The notes: generated from the letters alone by a model not told the origin. Counted from the first letter of the stretch, positions 45,681 to 54,844 are shown. The stretch: 64,000 bases of DNA from DATCJA01 sp963734635 (GCA_963734635.1 CAVTIA010000006.1:62001-126000); one strand, 5' to 3'. Numbers and translations: made by a program.

Positions 45681-47420
45681 TCACGCTGTCACCGCTTCAC
45701 GTGGACGCGCCGTCATCAAGGCAGGCTCGCGAACGGCGTCAGTGCCATACGCCTTGATGACGTATTCCTGCAGCATCCGCTGCGCCGTGAAGAACGACCC
45801 GTTGAGGGCGATGGCGTACCGCATCACGTCGGTGAAGCGGTCCCGGTTGCGGTAAAAAAGCGGTGCGACGGTGCGTTCGAGCGTGTCGTAAAGAGCGGCG
45901 GCATGCGCGGCACTGTCGGCGGTCTCCACGAGCGGCATTCGACAATCACTGCCGATCGCCCACCCCGTGACACCCTCGACGTGTCCCTCGATCCACCAGC
46001 CGTCGAGCACGCTCAGGCTCGGCACCCCGTTCAGCGCCGCTTTCATCCCGCTCGTGCCCGAGGCCTCGAGCGGCGGGTGTGGGGTGTTGAGCCAGACATC
46101 CGCTCCCGCCGTCAGAAGGCGGGCCATCTCCATGTCATAGTCCTCGAGGTAGACGATCGGCACGTCACTGCCGAGTGCCTCGCGCGCCCGGAACACATGC
46201 TCGATGATGCGCTTGCCTTCTTCGTCGTGCGGATGCGCTTTGCCGGCGTAGACCACCTGCACGCCGCCGGCCGTGCGGGCGATGGCGCGGAGGCGCTCCG
46301 GGTCGGACACCAGCAGATCAGCGCGTTTGTACGTCGACGCGCGACGACCGAAGCCGATCGTCAGGACCGTCGGATCGAAAGGCGGCGATTGATGACGGTT
46401 GACGAGCTCGAGCAGCCGCAGTTTGGCGGCCACGTGGGCATCCTGTATCTCTGAGACGGGAATGCTGACGGCGTACCTGAGGCTGAAATTGTCGGCGCGC
46501 CAGCTTGGGATGTGCCGATCGAACAGCGTGCGAAAGGGTTCCGACACCCACGTGGCCGCATGGACGCCGTTGGTGATCGCGTCGATGTGGTAGCCCCCGA
46601 ACATCCGCCTCGATACCTCGCCGTGCCGCATGGCGACGCCGTTGACGTAGTGGCTGAAGTTGAGCGCCAGGTAGGTCATGTTGAGCGCGCCGCCGTAGCA
46701 GCATCGATGCATCAGTTGTGACATCGGGTGAGCCCCAATGATGCGCTCGGCCAGATCGAGCGGAAACTGATCGTGTGCGGCGGGCACCGGTGTGTGTGTC
46801 GTGAAGACGCACATCTGCCGCACGGCATCGACGTCGCCGTCGTCTGCTGCCGCCCGGCCAGAGGCGCGGAGGCGTTCGGAGACAAGCTCCAGCACGAGCA
46901 GCGCCGAGTGCCCCTCGTTCAGGTGAAATCGGTGGACATGGTCATAGCCAAGGGCGCGGAGCATCCGGACGCCGCCGATCCCGAGCACGGCCTCCTGGGC
47001 CAGCCGGTACGCGGCATCACCGCCGTACAGGAAGTGTGAGAGCGCACGATCGCGGGTCGTATTGTCTTCCACGTCGGTGTCGAGGAAATAGACCGGCACG
47101 GTCGCGCCGCCGAGGCCGGTGACGCGACGCCGCCAGGCACGGACGACCACGGGTTGGCCATTGATGGTCACGGTTACGCGCGCCGGCAGTGGCTCAAGGT
47201 GGGCCTCGACGTCCCACTCGGCTGGCTCCTCGCGCTGTCGTCCCGTGGCGTCCAGCCGCTGGCGGAAGTACCCCTTCCGATGCAGCAGAGTGACCGCCAC
47301 GAGCGGCAGGCCCAGATCGGCTGCAGCCCGGACGAAGTCGCCGGCCAGCACGCCGAGGCCACCGGCGTAGGTCGACACGTCCGGCTCGACGCCGATCTCC
47401 ATCGAGAAATACGCGACCAT
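45681..47420 (-). CDS. glgP: Alpha-glucan (glycogen) phosphorylase, short form
   Basis: 579-aa PLP-dependent phosphorylase releasing glucose-1-phosphate from glycogen. Starts VAYFSMEIG with STYAGGLGVLAGD; FHLNEGHSALLVLE and TTHTPVPAAHDQF follow; the PLP region ASGTSGMKAALNGVPSLSVLDGWW is intact. Short TIGR02094-like class lacking the N-terminal extension. Start is 27 nt after the corrected stop of the CBS gene. Confidence 0.92.
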   Translation of the reverse strand: MVAYFSMEIGVEPDVSTYAGGLGVLAGDFVRAAADLGLPLVAVTLLHRKGYFRQRLDATGRQREEPAEWDVEAHLEPLPARVTVTINGQPVVVRAWRRRVTGLGGATVPVYFLDTDVEDNTTRDRALSHFLYGGDAAYRLAQEAVLGIGGVRMLRALGYDHVHRFHLNEGHSALLVLELVSERLRASGRAAADDGDVDAVRQMCVFTTHTPVPAAHDQFPLDLAERIIGAHPMSQLMHRCCYGGALNMTYLALNFSHYVNGVAMRHGEVSRRMFGGYHIDAITNGVHAATWVSEPFRTLFDRHIPSWRADNFSLRYAVSIPVSEIQDAHVAAKLRLLELVNRHQSPPFDPTVLTIGFGRRASTYKRADLLVSDPERLRAIARTAGGVQVVYAGKAHPHDEEGKRIIEHVFRAREALGSDVPIVYLEDYDMEMARLLTAGADVWLNTPHPPLEASGTSGMKAALNGVPSLSVLDGWWIEGHVEGVTGWAIGSDCRMPLVETADSAAHAAALYDTLERTVAPLFYRNRDRFTDVMRYAIALNGSFFTAQRMLQEYVIKAYGTDAVREPALMTARPREAVTA

Positions 47421-47447
47421 AACGTCTGTGACTGCGCCCTTGGCTCG

Positions 47448-47901
47448 TCAGACGCGGTACTGGCGCTCACGGCGCTGTTCACGGGCAACCAATGCGACCA
47501 GCTCGCTCTGTTGTGCCGTCAGGGTACTGCAGAACGTCGTCGAGGGTCAGGATCCCAACCAGAGCACCGTCCGTGTCGGTGATCGGGAGGCGCCGCACGC
47601 CGTGGTCCTCCATCTTCTTGAGGGCTGCCTCGATACTGTCGTGCTCGCGCGCCGTGACGAGGTCGTCGCTCATCACGTCACTGACGAGCAGGTAATTGAT
47701 GTGGTCCGGATCGCCCGCGACGACGCTGATAACGATGTCGCGGTCGGTCACGATGCCAATGGGAAAATGCCGCCCGCCACGGGTCTCGCAGACGACGAGG
47801 TTGCCAACGTGCGACGTGCGCATTCGCTTGGCCGCGTCAACGATCATCTCCGTCTTCGGCGCGACCACGACGTTACGGGTGCAGATCTCTCCAACAGTCA
47901 T
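47448..47901 (-). pseudogene. CBS-pair protein, one frameshift
   Basis: Stand-alone pair of CBS domains (residues ~8-60 and ~78-130: VGNLVVCETRG..PIGIVTDRDI, GVRRLPITDTDGALVGILTLDD), usually an adenylate-sensing module. The frame ends early after DDVLQY; removing one base near 47521-47524 gives LTAQQSELVALVAREQRRER and a stop at 47448. Heads an operon with glgP and dodecin under a sigma-54 element. Confidence 0.85.
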
Positions 47902-47943
47902 GGCGTTCGTCTCCACGAGGGGTTACACAACTATTAAGAAGGA

Positions 47944-47959
47944 GGCAAGTGAAGTACCA
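47944..47959 (-). promoter_or_regulatory. Sigma-54 promoter of CBS-glgP-dodecin operon
   Basis: Minus strand TGGTACTTCACTTGCC: GG-N10-GC, TTGC perfect. Predicted start near 47933, leader about 32 nt with GGAG upstream of the ATG. Confidence 0.65.
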
Positions 47960-48052
47960 ACGCAGCATGGTCCACCACACGTCGATTTTTCACGGGATGA
48001 AGCGCGGGCTGACTGATCGGTGGCGCCGCCTGCGAACCATTGCGCACCCGAT

Positions 48053-48066
48053 GGTGAATCTTCCGC
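48053..48066. promoter_or_regulatory. Candidate activator site GGTGAATCTTCCGC
   Basis: Near match to GGGAATNTTCCGC, 95 bp upstream of the CBS-operon sigma-54 element, inside the adenosyltransferase remnant. Confidence 0.4.
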
Positions 48067-48811
48067 TCGGCCCTACGTCGTCGACTCAGCGCGCACGAGC
48101 ACCGTTGCCGTCCAGGACTGTGGTAGCCAGCGCGGACGACACGGCATCCTCGAACTCGGGTGGTGGTGAATCTCGCACGCGGCGTGCTCGGCCAACCGGG
48201 TGAGGAGCGCCTTCGCATCGGCATAGTCCGCCTGGGTGGATATGTATCGATCGACGATCGCGAGGCGAGGTCAGGCCGATCTGATGGCCGCGCCTGAGCC
48301 CCATCACCTTCACGTCCTCCCCAATCATGGGATGCGCGGCGATCGTCGCCGGCGAGGTCAGGGCCTGCTCGACGGCCAGCACCACGCGCTCCAGTCGGCT
48401 CGGCGGCGCATGCCCGACCGCGAAGGACGTGTCGTTGGCGACAAAGCCAGCCGCTTGCCCGCGCGGCATTAGCCCGGCGAGTGCGGTCGAGCCAGGTCGG
48501 ACCAGAGAGCGAATCCGAAGGTGGCGTTCGAGGTCGAGCGCATGGAGGTTCGCACGAAACCATGTGCGGCTCGTCTGCTCGGCGATTTCGCTGACGGGAA
48601 TCACGATGCCGTCCGCCATGGAGGTGGCACGCCCGGCGAGAAAGACCTCCAACGGGGCGCCGTCCAGGACTGAGGTGGCCAGCGCCGACACCACGTCGCG
48701 CTGGCGCAAGCGGCAGAAGGACGACCACCCCAGCCACGATCAAGGCAACAGACATGAGCTCCACGATTCACACCCGAGCGTCGCGGACACCCGAGAGACA
48801 TGCCGGTTTCC

Positions 48812-49705
48812 CTACGATCGCCGGACTATGAGGACGGGGCACGCTGACGCGCGAATGACGTGGTGCGTCGTCGAGCCGAAGACCAGCAGGTCGAGTGCGC
48901 CTCGTCCATGGGCGCCCATCACGATCAGATCCGACTGCCGCTCGGTGGCCTGCCGGAGTATCTCGCGATACGCTCGACCTTCGACGACGGCCGTGTCCAG
49001 GGTGCAGTAGGTGCGGGCCTCTTCCGGAATCAGCTCCTCCAGCTTCCGCCGTCCATCGGACGCGGCCGCTTCGCGCAGGCGGGAGAGGTCGACCGCGGGC
49101 ATGGTTGGTTCTACGTTCAACATCAGAGGGAATTCCACGACGTGCAGCACTGTGAGCTGTGCGTTGGCCTCCTCGGCCATGTTGATCGCATGCGCCAGCG
49201 CATCGAGCGAGCTCTCCGAAAAATCAACCGCGCAGAGAATCCGACGAAACTGGATCGGCGAGCCGGCGGGGACGTCGGGAGCTCGCGGCGGAACGACCAA
49301 CGTGGGACAGGTTGTTTTCCGAATTACCTTCTCCGTCACCGAGCCGAGGAAGAGCCGCTGAAAGCCTGACCGCCCGTGCGTGCCGAGCACCAGCAGGTCA
49401 GCGTGCGTCGCACCGAGCTGTGCCAGGATTTCCTCGTGGACGAATCCCGCCTCTTGAATGCTGAACTCGACGGGTACGTCTCGCGGCACGGCCGCCGCCA
49501 TTTGCCGCAGGTCGCTCAGGAGTCGTTCTCGATCAGCGTCCTCGAGCACCAGCGGCGGAAGATCCATCGTGGGGAGGTTCGCAAACACGTACAGCAGTGT
49601 CAGCCGAGCCTCGTACCAGCGAGCGATGGCGGCAGCATGATCGAGCGCATGCTGCGAGATCTCGGAGAAATCGACCGGACAGAGGACGTGAGCAATGCGG
49701 ATCAT
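48812..49705 (-). CDS. Universal stress protein, two UspA domains
   Basis: 297-aa tandem USP. Domain 1: VLCPVDFSEIS, GTHGRSGFQRLFLGS; domain 2: ILCAVDFSESS, GAHGRGALDLLVFGS. Purine-rich GGGAGAGG ribosome site before the ATG at 49705. Follows another USP gene on the same strand, 101 bp gap. Confidence 0.9.
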   Translation of the reverse strand: MIRIAHVLCPVDFSEISQHALDHAAAIARWYEARLTLLYVFANLPTMDLPPLVLEDADRERLLSDLRQMAAAVPRDVPVEFSIQEAGFVHEEILAQLGATHADLLVLGTHGRSGFQRLFLGSVTEKVIRKTTCPTLVVPPRAPDVPAGSPIQFRRILCAVDFSESSLDALAHAINMAEEANAQLTVLHVVEFPLMLNVEPTMPAVDLSRLREAAASDGRRKLEELIPEEARTYCTLDTAVVEGRAYREILRQATERQSDLIVMGAHGRGALDLLVFGSTTHHVIRASACPVLIVRRS

Positions 49706-49806
49706 CGTGGCGCCTCTCCCGGCGCGGAATGAACGGCTCCGTGTTCCAGGCGAATGAATTCAGGTATTTCAGGCATGGTTTTGCCTCGAGCGCACTACAG
49801 CAGCGA

Positions 49807-50744
49807 TTACCCCTTGCGGATCGTGAGCACCGGACAGGTGGCCTGACGTACGACGTGCTGCGTGGTCGATCCGAAGATCGTCAAATCGACCGCGCTGCGT
49901 CCCTGCACCCCCATCACAATGAGGTCGGCCTGCTGCTCGGTGGCGACCCGCAGGATCTCTCGATGCGGCTTGCCGGTCGCGAGCATCGTCTCGACGGTAC
50001 AGGTACGCACGGACGGTGTCGGGCACCGCTGTGCGCAGCCGCTCCTGGCTGTATTGCTCGCACCGGTTGCGATAGTCCGTCACGGTCAGGCGCCTGTCGG
50101 CAATCACGGTCGCGTACATCTCAGGTGCTTCCACTTCCAGGTCGTACTGCATGACGTGCAGCACGGTCAGACGTGCGTCGGCTTCCTGTGCGAGCGACAT
50201 GGCGTAGTTCAGCGCGTGCATGGACGAATCCGAAAAGTCGATTGGGCAGACAATTCGCTTGAACAAGACCGGCGTCACCGCCAAGCGTCTCTGGCGCGTG
50301 GGCAGGCACCGTCAACACCGGGCAATTCGCCTTGCGCAGCACTTTCTCGGTAACCGACCCGAGCACGAGCCGGTCGAACCCGGATCGCCCATGCGTCCCG
50401 ATGACCAGCAGGTCGGCCCGCATCGCGCTCGCCTCCTTCAGGATCTCACTCGCCGTGGCGCTGCTCTGACCGATCACGATCTCGATCGGAATCTCTGGAG
50501 CATTCGACGCCTCGATAAAACGCGCCATCGCGGTCGTGAGCCGCTCACGTTCCGCTGGCGTCAGGACAGCGCCGCGAGGCGGTGGGGATTCAAGGCCAAA
50601 CGCCGCGGGAGGCACAGTGGGGCAGACGTGCAAGACGGTGATTGTCGATTCGTACCACCGTGCGATCGTGACCGCGTGGTCCAACGCACGGCGCGAGTGG
50701 TCCGAGAAGTCGATGGGACAGAGAATCGTCTTGATCTCAATCAT
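49807..50744 (-). pseudogene. Universal stress protein, two frameshifts
   Basis: Tandem USP readable in three frames: domain 1 from ATG 50744 (ILCPIDFSDHS, GTHGRSGFDRLVLGS); shift near 50281 into AVTPVLFKRIVCPIDFSDS; shift near 50000 into VETMLATGKPHREILRV and GVQGRSAVDLTIFGS, ending at 49807. Each break is one extra base. If corrected, the protein is about 310 aa and normal. Confidence 0.85.
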
Positions 50745-50960
50745 TGGTAGCGGGGAGCGCCTTGGACCGCCATGCGGGTAACAACGAGTACAACATTCAC
50801 GCAACGAGCCGCATAGCAGTCCAATGCCTGCAATGGTCGATCCCAGCTGTGGATTTCACAGGGCGTCATCTTTGCTTCGATTCATGTTGCTCGACACGAC
50901 GCACCGTAAAGGGCGAGCTCCGCATCGGGGAAGTCGAGTTTCGCGGGGCGGCGAGCGCAG

Positions 50961-51809
50961 ATGAGCATTCTTTCAGGTATTCCGTTCCCCGCGCGAAGAG
51001 GCACGGCATTATTTCAACGGAACGGCTTTGCGCGCGTTCCTCGCCGTCTCTTCTACGCGGCTGTCGGGGCACTCCTTTCCGTTGGAGCGCCTATTGGGCT
51101 CCTGCTCCTCAGGCTCAATCGCCAAGGAAGGATCTCCCTTGCTCGGATCAGGGCTGAGGTTGCCGGGGATATCCCCACATACGGCTACATCTCGACGTCG
51201 ACCGGCCTTGTCTTCAGCCTTTTTGGCGGCATGCTGGGTCGGCAGGCAGATCGGCTCGCCGAGCTTGCGACCACCGACGCCCTCACCGGATTGCAGAACG
51301 CCAGGGCGCTGCAGGAGGGGCTTCAGCGGGAAGTCGCTCGCGCCGTTCGTTATCGACAGCCACTGTCGCTGCTACTGATCGACCTCGACGGCCTCAAGAT
51401 GATCAACGACCGGCTGGGCCATCACGCCGGAGACCGCGCACTGCGCCACGTTGCCGACGCAATCCGAGTCCAGCTCCGCGCGTCCGATGTTGGCGCTCGT
51501 TGGGGAGGTGACGAATTCGCGCTGCTCGCGCCTAACACGCGTCGGTCGGCGGCAGCGGTACTCGCGCAGCGAGTGCGATCGCTCGTCGGCCACGCGCCGG
51601 TCGGCTCCGCGGTCCCGCCGATGGCGGTCTCAATCGGCATTGCCACCTTCGATCCGGACAGGGCCGTGCAGGTCGACGCGTCCAGCCTCATGTCCGCGGC
51701 TGACGCTGCGCTTTATCACGCCAAACGAAGCGGTCGCGACAGAATCGTGATCGGCCATCTTACGAGTGAGTCAGAAGGCCCCACGAGCGAAGTGCGCGAG
51801 CGCAGGTGA
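50961..51809 (+). CDS. Membrane diguanylate cyclase (GGDEF)
   Basis: 282-aa c-di-GMP synthase. Two N-terminal hydrophobic segments (~30-50 and ~72-92) frame a short ~20-residue loop; the catalytic domain starts ATTDALTGLQN and has GGDEF at 182-186. An allosteric I-site RASD at 173-176, five residues upstream, implies product inhibition. The only c-di-GMP enzyme here; no EAL gene. Confidence 0.9.
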   Translation: MSILSGIPFPARRGTALFQRNGFARVPRRLFYAAVGALLSVGAPIGLLLLRLNRQGRISLARIRAEVAGDIPTYGYISTSTGLVFSLFGGMLGRQADRLAELATTDALTGLQNARALQEGLQREVARAVRYRQPLSLLLIDLDGLKMINDRLGHHAGDRALRHVADAIRVQLRASDVGARWGGDEFALLAPNTRRSAAAVLAQRVRSLVGHAPVGSAVPPMAVSIGIATFDPDRAVQVDASSLMSAADAALYHAKRSGRDRIVIGHLTSESEGPTSEVRERR

Positions 51810-51820
51810 TGACCGAACGA

Positions 51821-51988
51821 GGTCAAGGGCGACGCCCTTGACTGGACCGTTATGCGGCCCGGAGCGAGAATTTTGACCCGTTGTTGCTCCGCATAACGGT
51901 CGAGCGCGCGGAGCGCGCAAAGCAGACAAATGAACTAGCCAAGGGCTTCGACCAATCGGGATATCAAGGGCAGCGCCTTTGGCTAGTT
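51821..51988. repeat. Structured dispersed repeat, copy 2
   Basis: Extra hairpin GGTCAAGGGC-ga-CGCCCTTGAC, then hairpin I GACCGTTATGCGG / CCGCATAACGGTC with loop CGAGAATTTTG, GCGCGCGGAGCGCGC, and hairpin II AACTAGCCAAGGGC / GCGCCTTTGGCTAGTT with loop TCGGGATATCAAGGGC. Stem substitutions relative to copy 1 are mostly compensated on the other arm. Confidence 0.75.
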
Positions 51989-52103
51989 TGCGTACGCCCG
52001 CCGAAGCTGCTCACGACTGGCGCGGAGCGCCTGGCTGATGTCCACTCGATACGGAGGACGTGCAGGTTCCAGCCCACGGACGCGGGCTGGCAGGCGATCA
52101 ATC

Positions 52104-52186
52104 TCTAGCGAGGCTGCGCTCAGACCACCGAGCATGTGGCTCCGCCTCGCTAGGGCAGTATCTGCTTGCCCGCACTTCGTGCGGGC
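52104..52186. repeat. Hairpin pair in the pncB deletion junction
   Basis: CTAGCGAGGC (52104-52113) pairs with GCCTCGCTAG (52144-52153); next to it GCCCGCAC-TTCG-type hairpin GCCCGCACTTCGTGCGGGC (52168-52186). Both sit where the middle of pncB is missing. Confidence 0.55.
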
Positions 52187-52748
52187 GCGACGTCTTGAAA
52201 GGCGAGTGGAAAATTGAATCACGCGAGCAGCACGACCTTGCGGACACCGGCAGAGCGTATCGTACGTATCGCACCATGCGGGCGCGAGCCGAACGAGTAA
52301 CCACTTGACTCATTTGTCACGAGTTTCAAGACGTCTAGAACGGTCTGGAGATGAATCTGGTTCATCACGAACGCTTCGACGAGCTGCGCTTCGGCAATCG
52401 GGGCGGAGACTTCGACGATCGGTTCTGGGGGAAAGATCGGGGTGCCTTCCGGGACAGCGTAGACATCGCCTGTGAAGCGAAAGTGCTCCAGGTATCGTAG
52501 GAACCGATCCGAGAAACGCCCCAGCGAGTCGAGATAGGCGAGAGCCGCGTCGTCAAATCGGAGCGTCTCCAGGAACGCAAGCACATCTTCCAGCCCACAG
52601 GCGAGCAGGTAATTGCGGCAGTCGGGAAGGCGACGCACGAACAAGCTAAAGACCGCAGTCTCGTGCATCCGCTCTTCGAAGTAGGCCTCGAGCATGGTGA
52701 GCTCGTAGACGTCGGTCAGCAGGGCTGGGCTGAATGGCGGTGATGTGC

Positions 52749-52781
52749 GGGGAAATTCCCTGCCAGGGTGAGGAAATTCCA
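52749..52781. promoter_or_regulatory. Two tandem candidate activator sites
   Basis: GGGGAAATTCCC (52749-52760) and GAGGAAATTCCA (52770-52781), centres 21 bp apart, i.e. two helical turns, 60-80 bp upstream of the OTC sigma-54 element. Best example of paired sites. Confidence 0.55.
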
Positions 52782-52833
52782 CATCCACATCTTCTCGCAC
52801 TTCAAAGAAAGAGGGGTTACGGCGTCCTCGCAC

Positions 52834-52849
52834 GGGCACGAACGTTGCG
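52834..52849 (+). promoter_or_regulatory. Sigma-54 promoter of OTC-carbamate kinase operon
   Basis: GGGCACGAACGTTGCG: GGCACG-N4-TTGC is essentially consensus. Predicted start near 52860, which excludes GTG 52850 as the start codon. Confidence 0.7.
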
Positions 52850-52861
52850 GTGTCAGGTCGA

Positions 52862-53824
52862 GTGGAAACTCGTCACGTCTCGTTGCGACACGACGTCTGT
52901 GCAGCACTGAAGGGAAGGGATCTGCTCTCCATCCGGGATCTGACGCGCGGAGAGTTCATTGACCTGCTTGGGCTGGCGGAGCAAATGAGGCACGAACCTG
53001 CCCTGTACGAGCGGGCGCTGGCCGGCACGACGCTCGCAACGATCTTCGAGAAGCCGTCGCTCCGGACTCGGGTGTCGTTTCATGTCGCTGCCTATGAGCT
53101 CGGTGGTCACGCAATCGACCTCGGCCCGCAGGAGATCGGCCTCGGAGGGCGAGAATCGATTGAAGATGTCGCCCGGACGCTCGACGGCATGGTGGACGGT
53201 TTGATGATTCGCACGTTCTCGCACCACCTCGTCGAACAGCTTGCCGCGGTCGCGTCGATTCCCGTGATCAACGGTCTGACCGACTTCAGTCATCCCTGCC
53301 AGGCGTTGGCCGACTACCTGACGATGCAGGAGGTCAAAGGTCGGCTGAACGGACTACGTCTTGCCTTCGTTGGTGACGGCAATAATGTCGCCAATTCGCT
53401 GATCTTCGGTGCTGCGCTTCTCGGGGTGCGAATGACCATTGCTTCGCCGCCCGGCTACGAGCCGCGGCCGGAAGTCCTCGCTTGGGCACACCGGCATGAG
53501 ACCGTGAAAGGTACGGCATGCCGTGTCGTGCAGTCGCCCGAGGAAGCCGTGAATGAGGCCGACGTCGTGTACACCGACACCTGGGTCAGCATGGGTCAGG
53601 AGGCCGAGGTCGAGGAGCGTCGACGTGCGTTCGCTGGCTTCCAGGTCACCGAGGCTCTGCTCGATGCGGCCGCGCCTGACGCAATATTCATGCATTGCCT
53701 TCCCGCCCATCGAGGCGAAGAAGTGGCCGCGGAGGTGATCGAGTCGCCGCGATCGGTCGTCTTCAAGCAGGCGGAGAACCGGTTGCACACCGAGAAGGCA
53801 CTGCTGGTTGGGTTGATGGGTTAA
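52862..53824 (+). CDS. Ornithine carbamoyltransferase
   Basis: About 320 aa. Carbamoyl-phosphate site FEKPSLRTRVSF, HPCQALADYLTM and ornithine site HCLPAHRGEEV are intact. Next to carbamate kinase, so it may run in the catabolic direction (citrulline + Pi to ornithine + carbamoyl-P) to make ATP, although no arginine deiminase is here. Start uncertain: GTG 52862 or TTG 52883 given the promoter; GTG 52850 overlaps it. Confidence 0.9.
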   Translation: METRHVSLRHDVCAALKGRDLLSIRDLTRGEFIDLLGLAEQMRHEPALYERALAGTTLATIFEKPSLRTRVSFHVAAYELGGHAIDLGPQEIGLGGRESIEDVARTLDGMVDGLMIRTFSHHLVEQLAAVASIPVINGLTDFSHPCQALADYLTMQEVKGRLNGLRLAFVGDGNNVANSLIFGAALLGVRMTIASPPGYEPRPEVLAWAHRHETVKGTACRVVQSPEEAVNEADVVYTDTWVSMGQEAEVEERRRAFAGFQVTEALLDAAAPDAIFMHCLPAHRGEEVAAEVIESPRSVVFKQAENRLHTEKALLVGLMG

Positions 53825-53833
53825 TCGATAGGA

Positions 53834-54835
53834 ATGCCGATGCAGCGGACGGTTCTCGTGGCCATTGGCGGCAACTCGCTCATTCGGGCAGGGGAGTCGA
53901 CCACTGTGGCGACACAACGTGTCCATGTGGCGGAGACGTGCCGGGCGCTGGCGCAGATCATTGCCGACGGCTGGCGCGTCGTGATGACCCACGGCAACGG
54001 TCCGCAGGTCGGTGCGGCGCTGCGACGGTCCGAGCTCGGAGCCGGCGATGCCTATCCCCTGCCGCTCGACATGTGTGTGGCCAGCACACAGGGGGAGATT
54101 GGCGTGCTGCTCCAGCAGGCGCTGCGCGACGCGCTGGATGAACGTGCCATACGGCGGCCAATCGCGACGGTCCTCTCACAGGTAGTTGTCTCGCCAGACG
54201 ATCCGGCCTTTGCGAAGCCGAGCAAGCCTATCGGACCGTTCTATTCAGCCGCTGATGCCGAGACACGTCATCGAGCGGGCTGGACGCTTGTGGAGGAACC
54301 ACCCCATGGATACCGGCGGGCGGTCGCCTCGCCCGAACCGCTGGAGATTGTCGAGGAACCGGCGATTCGTGCGCTCGTTGGCGCCGGTATGGTCGTGATT
54401 GCGCTTGGTGGCGGCGGTGTTCCGGTCGTTCAACGCGGCGGCCATCTCGAGGGTATCGAGGCCGTGATCGACAAGGACCTCGCATCGGCGCTCCTCGCCA
54501 TTCGTCTTCATGTCGACGTCCTCGCCATGTCCACGGATGTGGACCGCATCTACGTGAACTATGCCCGTCCCGATGCGCGCGGCCTGCGCGAGGTGAGCGA
54601 AGACGAACTGCGCCGGTTCGCCGCCGACGGGCACTTCCCGCCGGGAACGATGGGCCCGAAGGTCGAGGCGGCGTTGCGGTTCGTCTCTGCGGGCGGTGGC
54701 GAGGTGATTGTGACGTCGCCCGATCGTCTTGCCGCGGCTCTTGAAGGGCACGAAGAAGGTACCCACGTCGTGAGCGACGCCCATGCACCACGGCGGCACC
54801 GAGCCCGGGCGCTCGCCAACACGGTCCTTGGCTGA
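53834..54835 (+). CDS. arcC: Carbamate kinase
   Basis: 333-aa amino-acid-kinase-fold enzyme making ATP from carbamoyl phosphate + ADP. Motifs: VAIGGNSLIRAGE, MTHGNGPQVGAAL, VIALGGGGVPV, STDVDRIYVNY. 9 bp after the carbamoyltransferase stop and 9 bp before the next gene; one operon. Confidence 0.94.
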   Translation: MPMQRTVLVAIGGNSLIRAGESTTVATQRVHVAETCRALAQIIADGWRVVMTHGNGPQVGAALRRSELGAGDAYPLPLDMCVASTQGEIGVLLQQALRDALDERAIRRPIATVLSQVVVSPDDPAFAKPSKPIGPFYSAADAETRHRAGWTLVEEPPHGYRRAVASPEPLEIVEEPAIRALVGAGMVVIALGGGGVPVVQRGGHLEGIEAVIDKDLASALLAIRLHVDVLAMSTDVDRIYVNYARPDARGLREVSEDELRRFAADGHFPPGTMGPKVEAALRFVSAGGGEVIVTSPDRLAAALEGHEEGTHVVSDAHAPRRHRARALANTVLG

Positions 54836-54844
54836 GAGGGCTTT

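Larger units (their letters stand above)
47940..48715 (-). pseudogene. Archaeal-type methionine adenosyltransferase remnant
   Basis: The middle of an archaeal-type AdoMet synthetase is readable across several frames: FLAGRATS, PVSEI, LVRPGSTALAGL, ANDTSFAVGHAP, SPATIAAHPMIGEDVKVMGL, then after a shift IVDRYISTQADYADAK, and a weak GR...RV-NG...KN trace near 47960-48030. About the first 60 and last 60 residues are missing and at least three frame breaks occur. The CBS-operon promoter overlaps its 3' end. Looks like true decay. Confidence 0.6.
51983..52839 (-). pseudogene. pncB: Nicotinate phosphoribosyltransferase with internal deletion
   Basis: The N-terminal ~170 residues are clear (ALLTDVYELTMLEAYFEERM, VFSLFVRRLPDCRNYLLACGLED, VEAFVMNQIHLQTVL) to about 52330, and the C-terminal ~43 residues (SLEIDRLPARVRGLEPA, PYRVDISQALRASREQ) lie at 51983-52111. 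The ~220 codons between, including the catalytic core, are gone, replaced by ~210 bp of hairpin-rich DNA. Non-functional. Its 5' end faces the OTC operon. Confidence 0.75.

Noticed and set aside
49770..49790. GGCATGGTTTTGCC between two USP genes as a plus-strand sigma-54 site
   Set aside because: Spacing is 9 bp and it points into the 3' end of a minus-strand gene.
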